DNA of 5,053 nt from NCBI GenBank assembly GCA_937875715.1, contig CALEHZ010000220.1:1-5053 (forward strand). Reading direction: 5' to 3'. The notes beneath the pieces were generated by a model. The model saw nothing but the letters and a program-made list of their open reading frames with translations. It had not been told where the DNA came from and ran no database searches. Made by a program: the position numbers and the translations under genes. Of the stretch, positions 1 to 5,053 are shown piece after piece (position 1 is the first letter of the stretch; every line of letters starts with the position of its first letter). Source of the stretch: an uncultured Campylobacter sp. Its GTDB lineage: Bacteria > Campylobacterota > Campylobacteria > Campylobacterales > Campylobacteraceae.

Positions 1-1032
1 ATCAGTCGTTTTTGAGCGCAAAACCACGCTTTCATTAAAAATTTTAATCTTATAAATCGGATCTGTATAATCGCCAAAAGCCTGTTTTAAGCTAAAACTA
101 TCAAGCGGAGCGATCGTCTTAGCACCAGTGTAGCGGCGAACTGAGCTGTTTTGATAGCTTGAGCCTACTTGGCGAACATTAGTAGCTGCTTGCTTAGCAG
201 GACTTTTCTGGCTTGAGTCTTCTTTTGAAGCCACTTTTTGTTCTTTGGCTGCTTTTTGCTCTTTTGCGATTTGTTCTGCTCTTGCTTTTTCTTCTTCTTT
301 GCGGCGCTTTTGTTCTTCTTCATTTTTTGCTAGAATCGAAAGCTTCTCTAATGTCGCTCTAAGCTCATTTTGTTGGGCTTGTAAATCAGCTAATTGCTTT
401 TGATAACTTTCTTTATCTTTTTTCAATTTTTCTAAATCTTTTGTTTGCTTATTTTGAAGCGCAACTAGCCTTTCTTGCTTATTTTTAAACTCTTTTAAAT
501 CAAATTTTATCGCATCAATTTTGCCAGTTTGAGTTTTGATTTGATTTATCGTTTTGCTATAATCTTTGGCAAGTTCGTTTATTTCACTCTGTGAATTTTT
601 AGTAAGCAAATGCAGCACTTCATTTGCGATTATACTCTCTTCACTCTCAATGTAGTTTTTTGGCACAATTAAGTCGTAGGCAAAATTTTGTGTGATGATT
701 TTTAGCATATTTTCTTCGATTTTTATCTGCTCTTTGATAAGTCCTGAATTTTGCGTCGTAAGCTTGTTTAGCTCTACATTTGCAAGTCTTGCGTGTTCTT
801 CAAGCTCGCTTACTTGAATTTTTAAATTATCTATTTTATAAGTAGTATCTTTTACCTCATCTTGCCCTTTTAAAATATCGCTTGCAAGGTCTTCAAGCTT
901 TTTATTTAGGCGCTTTTCTAGCTCTTCATTGCTTTGGATATTTTTTTTGTTATCAGCGATTTTGTCCTTTGTATTTGGCGCAGCATTCAAAGAGAGCACA
1001 AAAAAGCACAAAAATATCATAAAAAATCGCAT
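1..1032 (-). CDS. EnvC-like coiled-coil protein with start of M23 (LytM) peptidase domain, 3'-partial
   Basis: Open frame of 344 codons from an ATG at 1032 that runs off the left edge without a stop, so the C-terminus is missing. Residues 1-18 form a signal peptide (MRFFMIFLCFFVLSLNA, then APN), so the protein should be exported to the periplasm; there is no lipobox. Residues about 20-235 are strongly charged and heptad-like (Lys/Glu/Gln/Leu rich), as in the coiled coils of EnvC-type proteins. Residues about 236-285 are a Lys/Glu/Ala linker. From about 306 (TIAPLDSFSLKQAFGDYTDP) the sequence looks like the entry to an M23 domain. The HxxxD and HxH metal ligands would lie outside the window, so I cannot say whether it is an active endopeptidase or a catalytically dead amidase activator like E. 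coli EnvC. The ATG follows the ftsX stop with no gap and has a CAAAGG Shine-Dalgarno (1041-1046) 8 bases upstream, supporting translational coupling to ftsX. The location next to ftsEX implies a role in septal peptidoglycan splitting. It corresponds by position to C. jejuni Cj1275c. Confidence 0.88.
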   Translation of the reverse strand, partial: MRFFMIFLCFFVLSLNAAPNTKDKIADNKKNIQSNEELEKRLNKKLEDLASDILKGQDEVKDTTYKIDNLKIQVSELEEHARLANVELNKLTTQNSGLIKEQIKIEENMLKIITQNFAYDLIVPKNYIESEESIIANEVLHLLTKNSQSEINELAKDYSKTINQIKTQTGKIDAIKFDLKEFKNKQERLVALQNKQTKDLEKLKKDKESYQKQLADLQAQQNELRATLEKLSILAKNEEEQKRRKEEEKARAEQIAKEQKAAKEQKVASKEDSSQKSPAKQAATNVRQVGSSYQNSSVRRYTGAKTIAPLDSFSLKQAFGDYTDPIYKIKIFNESVVLRSKTTD

Positions 1033-1836
1033 TTAGTTAGCCTTTGAGCGTATCATCACTAAGCTTACTGAGATTATCGATACCACGACACTTGAAGCAA
1101 AAAGCGTCAAAGTATCTTTAAAAATATCTAAATGCGGAAAGGCAAAACCAGCGCTAAGTAGCACGCCAGCTAGCATATAAGGCATCCAAATATACAGAGC
1201 ACAAACAAGCGCTGTAGCGATTATGCTATCAATCAAAGCAAGTTTATAAAGCATGGCTGATTTTAGCCAATAAGGTGCGCCAAGGTCGGTCATTACTTCT
1301 ATTCTGCGTCTATGCTCGTAAAGCCAAATTCGCATTTGCTTAAAAATCAAAGTAATGCCAAGCAGCGCAATCAAAAAGGTAAATGCTTGTGCTACGACTT
1401 TGAAAATTAGTAAAATTCTATAGACTTTATCGTGCGTTTTAGCAAAAGTCTCTACCTTCAAAACGCCATCAATGCCAAGCAAATCACGCTCAATTTGACT
1501 CATAAAATTTGGGCTTGGAAAAATATCAAGTTTAATAGAATAAAAATTTGGCAACGAAAATGAAATGTCTTTTAAATTTTTTTCGCTAATGTCGTTTTTA
1601 AGGCGGTCTAAAACACTTTTTGTATCAAGCTTAATGCTATCTTTAAAGCTTGCGATTTTGCTTTTTAAAACTTCGTTTGTAAGCTCTTTTTTGCTTACTA
1701 CGATGATGTTATATTCGTTACTCATTGAAGTTTCATATTCGCTTACGATTCTACTTGTCATCACAGAAAATTCAATAGAAAATAGCAAAATTATAAGCGG
1801 AAAAATTACGCCAAAATGATTTTTTAAAACTCTCAT
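1033..1836 (-). CDS. ftsX: Cell division protein FtsX (ABC-type membrane subunit)
   Basis: 267 residues, inner membrane. Hydrophobic segments at about 8-28, 141-165, 196-217 and 241-262 give the four-helix FtsX topology. A periplasmic loop at about 29-138 corresponds to the extracellular domain that in other bacteria contacts EnvC or other peptidoglycan hydrolase regulators. The cytoplasmic stretch after helix 2 (RIWLYEHRRRIEVMTDLGAP, about 169-188) resembles the conserved FtsX/MacB-family coupling region that docks on the ATPase. It lacks the long cytoplasmic N-terminal tail of E. coli FtsX (352 residues), so it is short but plausible for this lineage. The ATG at 1836 has an AGGG Shine-Dalgarno 7 bases upstream. 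It is flanked by ftsE, 203 bases upstream, and by the M23/EnvC-like gene, whose start abuts its stop. Unusually for ftsEX, the two genes do not overlap. Assignment rests on topology plus context; sequence identity to FtsX is low, as is normal for the family. Confidence 0.9.
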   Translation of the reverse strand: MRVLKNHFGVIFPLIILLFSIEFSVMTSRIVSEYETSMSNEYNIIVVSKKELTNEVLKSKIASFKDSIKLDTKSVLDRLKNDISEKNLKDISFSLPNFYSIKLDIFPSPNFMSQIERDLLGIDGVLKVETFAKTHDKVYRILLIFKVVAQAFTFLIALLGITLIFKQMRIWLYEHRRRIEVMTDLGAPYWLKSAMLYKLALIDSIIATALVCALYIWMPYMLAGVLLSAGFAFPHLDIFKDTLTLFASSVVVSIISVSLVMIRSKAN

Positions 1837-1843
1837 AAAATAA

Positions 1844-1847
1844 CCCT
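1844..1847 (-). promoter_or_regulatory. Shine-Dalgarno of ftsX next to palindromic arm
   Basis: On the minus strand AGGG lies 7 bases before the ftsX ATG. It is separated by a single base from the orphan repeat arm at 1849-1862, so pairing of that arm could place a helix directly against the ribosome binding site. The site itself is plain; the proximity is the point of interest. Confidence 0.7.
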
Positions 1848-1848
1848 A

Positions 1849-1862
1849 TTTTAGAAAATTCA
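1849..1862 (-). repeat. Orphan arm (half palindrome) just upstream of ftsX
   Basis: TGAATTTTCTAAAA on the minus strand, identical over 14 bases to the downstream arms of the units at 1957-1989 and 2007-2038. It has no partner arm of its own; only TAAAAGTT (1870-1863) separates it from the previous hairpin. It could be the remnant of a fifth hairpin that lost its upstream arm, or a free strand able to pair with an upstream arm of a neighbour. Confidence 0.85.
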
Positions 1863-1870
1863 AACTTTTA

Positions 1871-1906
1871 TTTTTCAGAAAATTCAGACTTGAATTTTCT
1901 AAAAAA
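1871..1906 (-). repeat. Palindrome unit 4 (ftsX-proximal), 16-pair stem with one G.U in sense RNA
   Basis: Core arms at 1877-1886 and 1891-1900 around a 4-base loop (AGTC in mRNA sense). The stem extends through position 1876/1901 and five further A-U pairs. The 1876/1901 pair is U.G in the mRNA direction but would be a C/A mismatch in the opposite transcript. Confidence 0.88.
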
Positions 1907-1915
1907 TCTCTAAAC

Positions 1916-1947
1916 TTTCAGAAAATTCAGATTTGAATTTTCTGAAA
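1916..1947 (-). repeat. Palindrome unit 3, 14 bp perfect stem
   Basis: Arms TTTCAGAAAATTCA and TGAATTTTCTGAAA (plus-strand reading) around a 4-base loop (AATC in mRNA sense). The pair 1919/1944 is C-G here where units 1 and 2 have U-A, a double substitution that keeps pairing. Confidence 0.9.
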
Positions 1948-1956
1948 ATCTCTAAC

Positions 1957-1989
1957 TTTTAGAAAATTCAACCCTTGAATTTTCTAAAA
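1957..1989 (-). repeat. Palindrome unit 2, 14 bp perfect stem
   Basis: Arms TTTTAGAAAATTCA and TGAATTTTCTAAAA around a 5-base loop that reads AGGGT in the mRNA direction, so an AGGG Shine-Dalgarno-like sequence is displayed in the loop. No start codon with a useful reading frame follows it. Confidence 0.9.
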
Positions 1990-2006
1990 AAAATATTTTT
2001 ATAAAC

Positions 2007-2038
2007 TTTTAGAAAATTCAAAACTGAATTTTCTAAAA
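2007..2038 (-). repeat. Palindrome unit 1 (ftsE-proximal), 14 bp perfect stem
   Basis: Same 14-base arms as unit 2 around a 4-base loop (GTTT in mRNA sense). It begins one base after the ftsE stop codon. The 17-base spacer to unit 2 (1990-2006) is the most A/T-only and longest in the array. Confidence 0.9.
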
Positions 2039-2039
2039 A

Positions 2040-2705
2040 TCATCTCTCAAAAACCTTTCCATTATCTAGCTCAAAGTGACGATAGCTAATGCGTAAATTG
2101 CTTGGAATTTTATGCGTAACTACAATCACACAAGCATTTAGCTCTTCTCTAGCTGAGCGTAAAAGTTTCCAAATAATATCGCTTGAATACTCATCCAAAC
2201 TTCCAGTTGGCTCATCGCACAAAAACAGCTGTGGATTGTGCGCCAGTGCCCTAGCTACCGCTACTCGTTGCTGTTCGCCGCCTGAGAGTTGCGGAGGATA
2301 GTTATCAGCTTTGTGAAGTAAATTCACAATTTTTAGCATTTTTTGTGCCTGTCTTTTACAAATACTTTTTGAAAAGCCACGAATTATCAAGGGCAGCATT
2401 ACATTTCTTTCAATATTCCACTCATTTATAAGCTTAAAATCTTGAAAAATGAGGCCTAATTTTTGTCTTAAATCTGCTAAATCGCCACGTTTGATTCCAT
2501 TTAATTCTTTTAAGCAAACTTGAAGGCTGCCTTTACACTCAATCGCGCCATAAAGTGATTTTAAAAGTGTGCTTTTGCCACTACCACTTTTACCTGTTAT
2601 AAAAACAAAATCCTTAGCACTTATCTCAAAACTCGTATTTTGAATGATATCGTGGTTTTTTTCGTAGCAAATGCTTAAATCTTTTGCTTCTACGATATTT
2701 GGCAT
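2040..2705 (-). CDS. ftsE: Cell division ATP-binding protein FtsE
   Basis: 221 residues, the usual FtsE length (E. coli 222). It is a cytoplasmic ABC ATPase that pairs with FtsX to regulate peptidoglycan hydrolysis at the septum. All ABC motifs are intact: Walker A GKSGSGKST (38-46), Q-loop Gln88 in LGLIFQDF, signature LSGGEQQ (140-146), Walker B LFLCDEP (160-166) with catalytic Glu165, D-loop SLD (169-171) and H-loop His198 in VVTHK. The frame is open further upstream to 2813, but the ATG at 2705 is chosen because MPNIVEAKDLSICYE is a normal ABC N-terminus and TGGAGT lies 8 bases before it; the upstream extension is trmB sequence read in another frame. It overlaps the trmB 3' end by 16 bases. 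Its TGA stop sits directly before the palindrome array that separates it from ftsX. LolD/MacB-type ATPases are close relatives, but the adjacent ftsX fixes the call. Confidence 0.95.
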   Translation of the reverse strand: MPNIVEAKDLSICYEKNHDIIQNTSFEISAKDFVFITGKSGSGKSTLLKSLYGAIECKGSLQVCLKELNGIKRGDLADLRQKLGLIFQDFKLINEWNIERNVMLPLIIRGFSKSICKRQAQKMLKIVNLLHKADNYPPQLSGGEQQRVAVARALAHNPQLFLCDEPTGSLDEYSSDIIWKLLRSAREELNACVIVVTHKIPSNLRISYRHFELDNGKVFER

Positions 2706-3943
2706 GAAATATACTCCATAAGTTTTTCGTGTGCTGCAGCGTTTGCTTTTGTCGCTGGTGGCTTGATTAAATACTGCGCTACGTTTTGTGTGATTAAAAT
2801 ATACGAAGAACAAGGCGTGAAAAAGTCTCCAAAACTAACCTTTAAAAGCAGACTTTGTTCATCTTCACTTTCATACAAACACTCATAATGAACGAAAAAA
2901 TCGATATATTTTGCTGTGCGATTTGTGAATTTCTTTTTAATGTGTGCTATGGCATTGCTTGAGATGTTTTCAAACTCAAAATCACAAGTATCACAATGAT
3001 GTAATAAATCCACCTTTTTATCACAAATATAAATCATATCATAGATGTCTTTATTTTGATCTCTCCAGCGTGATTCATATTTGCTAACGACTTCTAATTG
3101 TCTATCTTTTATAATCTTTATTTCAGCGCTTGGAAGCTTGGCAAAAAGCTTTACGCTATCTGTAAAAAATTCTATATCATCACTTCTTAGCTCAAACTTG
3201 CCATTTTGCTTTAAAATTCTATTAACTTCTAGCACAAAATTCGCATTTATCGCTCTTCTAGTGGGCGAGTCATTCCAAGGAACTGGAAAATGCATATAAA
3301 TCATGTCAAATAAATCATCTTTAAAAAGCTCACAAAGCTGCCTAGCATCGCTTTGAACAAAAAGCACATTTCTAAGCCCTAATTCGCTTGAAATTTTACT
3401 AGCCCTAGCAATTCCTGGACGATAAATCTCAAGCCCCACAAAAAGCACATGTGGTTCAGTCTGCGCTCTATAAAGCAAGTGTTTGCCATTGCCAAAGCCG
3501 ATTTCTAGGCGAATTTCATCAAAATATTCTAAATTCCAAACGCCAAAAATATGTGGAAATAAAAAAGCACTTTCACATTCATCGCCATTTAGCACGGCTA
3601 CAAGCTTATTTGGTTCTAATACATATTGAAGTTTTTCTGAATTTTTTGTGCTTAACGTGTCTGTCACCACGCCTTTTGCATAAGCTGCTTTTATGGCATT
3701 TAGCGCACTATGTAGGTGCGAAATATTTGCTGGTTTTGTGATTTTATCGCCTTTTACCACAAAGCCATCGTCTTTTGCTCTAATGTTTAACAAAAACTTA
3801 TCGCCATCACAGCTTACAAAAACCACACGATTATTTGTTTTTTCTCCTTCTTTTAATTCCCATTTTTGCCATAAAAACTCGCACTCGCCAATTATAGCAG
3901 GAAATTTAAACTCATCAAGCTCGGCACAAACAAAATTTGGCAT
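2690..3943 (-). CDS. trmB: tRNA (guanine-N7-)-methyltransferase TrmB, long epsilonproteobacterial form
   Basis: 417 residues; transfers methyl from S-adenosylmethionine to G46 in the tRNA variable loop, in the cytoplasm. The Rossmann methyltransferase core lies at about 145-310: motif I EIGFGNGKH (147-155), acidic residue after strand 2 in GLEIYRPG (Glu172), SDA (198-200, Asp199), the family signature HFPVPW (218-223), RSDD (253-256) and SKYESRW (287-293), which matches the family's C-terminal T-x-[FY]-E-x-R motif. E. coli TrmB is about 239 residues; here about 140 N-terminal and 105 C-terminal residues are added. Long TrmB proteins are, as I recall, normal in Campylobacter (C. jejuni about 390), so this is not a fusion artefact. 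The ATG at 3943 shares one base with the preceding TAA stop (TAATG) and has GAGG 7 bases upstream, implying translational coupling. The signature lacks the PDPW aspartate and the following histidine of E. coli TrmB (see findings). Confidence 0.93.
   Translation of the reverse strand: MPNFVCAELDEFKFPAIIGECEFLWQKWELKEGEKTNNRVVFVSCDGDKFLLNIRAKDDGFVVKGDKITKPANISHLHSALNAIKAAYAKGVVTDTLSTKNSEKLQYVLEPNKLVAVLNGDECESAFLFPHIFGVWNLEYFDEIRLEIGFGNGKHLLYRAQTEPHVLFVGLEIYRPGIARASKISSELGLRNVLFVQSDARQLCELFKDDLFDMIYMHFPVPWNDSPTRRAINANFVLEVNRILKQNGKFELRSDDIEFFTDSVKLFAKLPSAEIKIIKDRQLEVVSKYESRWRDQNKDIYDMIYICDKKVDLLHHCDTCDFEFENISSNAIAHIKKKFTNRTAKYIDFFVHYECLYESEDEQSLLLKVSFGDFFTPCSSYILITQNVAQYLIKPPATKANAAAHEKLMEYISCQIS
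2713..2718 (-). promoter_or_regulatory. Shine-Dalgarno of ftsE inside trmB
   Basis: TGGAGT on the minus strand, 8 bases before the ATG at 2705 and within the final trmB codons. It decides between the internal start used here and the longer open frame beginning at 2813. Confidence 0.75.
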
Positions 3944-5053
3944 TATTTTACCTCTACTTTTACACTGCTGCTTGTGCTTGATTCTAGTCCATAGTTATCA
4001 ACAGCACTTATTTCGTATTCGTAAACATTTGGGCTTACTACATTTGTATCTAAAAATCTATTTTCTACGCTTTCATATTTAGCATCCCCTGCTTTGCTGC
4101 TTCTATGAATTATATATTTTGTAGCCCTACTTTGTCCGCTCCAGGCTAATTCCACGCTATTTGAAGTAGCACTCGCAAAGCTAATAACTGGCGCATTTGG
4201 TGCTGCTAAGGTGCTGCCTTCTACAAAATCATCTGCTAATGGGCTTTCTTGACCATCTTTATCTACCACAGTTACTTTATAGTATCTTTGTGCGCCATTA
4301 TCATTTATCAAATCCTCATAGCGTGTATCACCAGTGCTTGCTATTTTCGTAGCTGGCAAGAAACTCGCTCTTGAGCTATAAATATTATATTGCTTAAAAT
4401 CTTCGCTAGTAGTCCCTTGCCAATTAAGCACGATTTTTTTAGGCTGATCACTTGTAGCGCTTAGATTTTCCACGCCTTGTGGCAAAGCCTTTGTAGTAGC
4501 CTGTGCTGCCTCACTTGGCTCGCTTAGCACGCCGTCATTTGTTTTAGCCCTAACTCTGTAAAAATTATTTTCATTTGGTTTTAAATTATCATCGATATAT
4601 TCAGCGCTTAAGCGTCCTTTTACCTCAGCAATTTTACTCCATTTAGCATTATCACTGCTTTTTTCTACTATGTAGCTAACCACCCTTGTATCATCATGCG
4701 GTGCCCAGATGATTTTAGCACGACCTGGCAGATTTGAAAGAACCTGAGTAAATTCCACGCCTTTTATAGCAGCTGCGGTTTGAAATGTGTATGTAGTCCC
4801 AAGCTCTGAGCTAGCTCCATTTTTATCATATGTTGCCATAGCGTAGTTGTAGCTAGTATTTGGCTCTAAGCCAGTATCTACAAAATGTGTGCTAAACCTA
4901 TCTTTTATAGTAGCGACTTTTACTAGTTTTTCACCGCTTTTAGCACGATATAGATAGTATCCAGCGACATTTTCATCATTTGCTTTTTCCCACTCAAAAG
5001 CGATTTGCGTCATCTCACTAATTGTATTAAAGCTTGAAATAGTCGGCAAATTC
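3943..5053 (-). CDS. flpA: FlpA-like fibronectin type III repeat protein, 5'-partial
   Basis: The frame is open to the right edge (..NLPTISSF..), so the true start and any lipoprotein signal lie outside; the TTG at 5049 is not taken as a start. About 369 residues are visible. Numbering from the Leu at 5049, I count four FN3-like repeats at about 2-92, 97-187, 190-280 and 284-368, each with the pattern 'I.W....... Y.IYR/S' then 'Y.D..L.P...Y.Y.V.A.D..G..S'. C. jejuni FlpA (Cj1279c, about 410 residues) is a surface lipoprotein adhesin that binds host fibronectin, and it precedes trmB-ftsE-ftsX in the same order, so this is very likely its orthologue. Residues 115-123 in the second repeat read WAPHDDTRV, aligning with the reported FlpA fibronectin-binding motif WRPHPDFRV. 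Its stop overlaps the trmB start by one base. Whether it binds fibronectin in this species is inference; a structural envelope role is also possible. Confidence 0.87.
   Translation of the reverse strand, partial: NLPTISSFNTISEMTQIAFEWEKANDENVAGYYLYRAKSGEKLVKVATIKDRFSTHFVDTGLEPNTSYNYAMATYDKNGASSELGTTYTFQTAAAIKGVEFTQVLSNLPGRAKIIWAPHDDTRVVSYIVEKSSDNAKWSKIAEVKGRLSAEYIDDNLKPNENNFYRVRAKTNDGVLSEPSEAAQATTKALPQGVENLSATSDQPKKIVLNWQGTTSEDFKQYNIYSSRASFLPATKIASTGDTRYEDLINDNGAQRYYKVTVVDKDGQESPLADDFVEGSTLAAPNAPVISFASATSNSVELAWSGQSRATKYIIHRSSKAGDAKYESVENRFLDTNVVSPNVYEYEISAVDNYGLESSTSSSVKVEVK
3951..3954 (-). promoter_or_regulatory. Shine-Dalgarno of trmB within the FlpA-like gene
   Basis: GAGG on the minus strand, inside the last codons of the FN3 protein gene and 7 bases before the overlapping TAATG stop/start. 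It supports the chosen trmB start and coupled translation. Confidence 0.65.

Larger units (their letters stand above)
1849..2038. repeat. Tandem array of four palindromes plus a half unit between ftsE and ftsX
   Basis: The 203-base gap 1837-2039 contains no gene. It holds the core arm AGAAAATTCA five times (starting at 1853, 1877, 1920, 1961, 2011) and its reverse complement TGAATTTTCT four times (starting at 1891, 1934, 1976, 2025). Each complete pair is a hairpin with a 4-5 base loop and a 14-16 bp stem. Read in the mRNA direction, the spacers between units begin AAAGTT and two of them continue AGAGATTTT, so the repeat unit is longer than the palindrome. Arm starts are 24, 43, 41 and 50 bases apart. 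Arms are identical while loops differ. I do not recognise a named repeat family. It could be a REP/MITE-like element, an mRNA structure, or both. Confidence 0.93.

Noticed and set aside
941..948. A8 tract (minus strand) near the 5' end of the M23 gene as a phase-variation switch
   Set aside because: Campylobacter contingency loci usually use G/C tracts of 8 or more; the frame is intact here and A-runs of this size are common in AT-rich genes.
1990..2006. Possible sigma70-type -10 box (TATAAA, minus strand) in the unit 1-2 spacer, giving ftsX its own promoter
   Set aside because: Such A/T strings are expected by chance in this composition and no convincing start site or extended element is visible; 5'-end mapping would be needed.
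1871..2038. Hairpins as rho-independent terminators between ftsE and ftsX
   Set aside because: Stems are A-U rich with only two or three G-C pairs, and in the mRNA direction none is followed directly by a run of U; each is followed by AAAAG, GAAAG or GAAAAA. The genes downstream are also co-directional partners.
1849..2038. CRISPR array
   Set aside because: The repeats are palindromes with short, conserved spacers of 8-17 bases, not unique spacers of about 30 bases, and no cas genes are present.
2706..2813. N-terminal extension of FtsE by 36 residues to an ATG at 2813
   Set aside because: It overlaps trmB coding sequence, adds residues foreign to ABC N-termini, and the internal ATG at 2705 has a good Shine-Dalgarno.
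3081..4082. Plus-strand open frames opposite trmB and the FN3 gene (for example 3451-3741 and 3693-4082)
   Set aside because: They lie antisense to well-supported genes, have no ribosome binding site I can support, and their products are low-complexity Leu/Ser/Phe-rich strings typical of antisense reading.
5047..5049. TTG at 5049 as start of the FN3 protein
   Set aside because: The frame continues open to the window edge and the family carries an N-terminal lipoprotein signal, so the real start is upstream.

Overview
The window is AT-rich bacterial chromosome with five genes, all on the minus strand and tightly packed. In transcription order (high to low coordinates) they are: a fibronectin type III repeat protein of the FlpA family (5' end outside the window), trmB (tRNA m7G46 methyltransferase), ftsE (division ABC ATPase), ftsX (its membrane partner) and an EnvC-like coiled-coil/M23 peptidase family protein (3' end outside the window). 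As I recall it, this order matches the Campylobacter jejuni block Cj1279c (flpA), Cj1278c (trmB), Cj1277c (ftsE), Cj1276c (ftsX), Cj1275c (M23 peptidase). Together with the base composition and the long epsilonproteobacterial form of TrmB, it points to the genus Campylobacter. The species cannot be fixed from this sequence; the proteins look diverged from C. jejuni.

Layout: 3943-5053 FlpA-like protein with four FN3 repeats; 2690-3943 trmB, sharing one base with the gene before it; 2040-2705 ftsE, overlapping trmB by 16 bases; 1837-2039 a 203-base non-coding gap; 1033-1836 ftsX; 1-1032 the M23 protein, whose ATG directly follows the ftsX stop. Every junction except ftsE/ftsX is overlapping or abutting, so the genes are probably one transcript with its promoter beyond position 5053.

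FtsE and FtsX should form the ABC-type complex at the division site. The secreted M23/EnvC-like protein is the obvious periplasmic partner through which ATP hydrolysis would control peptidoglycan splitting. TrmB (tRNA modification) and the FlpA-like surface lipoprotein are functionally unrelated passengers of the operon.

The one stretch that ordinary annotation does not explain is the ftsE-ftsX gap. It is filled by four consecutive near-perfect palindromes plus one orphan arm, all built on the arm TTTTAGAAAATTCA / TGAATTTTCTAAAA, with a conserved spacer. A stem position changes as U-A, C-G and U.G among the units and stays paired only when read in the mRNA direction. This suggests an RNA-level structure, and the orphan arm ends one base before the ftsX Shine-Dalgarno. 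It is the best candidate here for something undescribed: either a tandem palindromic repeat element inserted in the operon, or an mRNA element that sets FtsE:FtsX stoichiometry.
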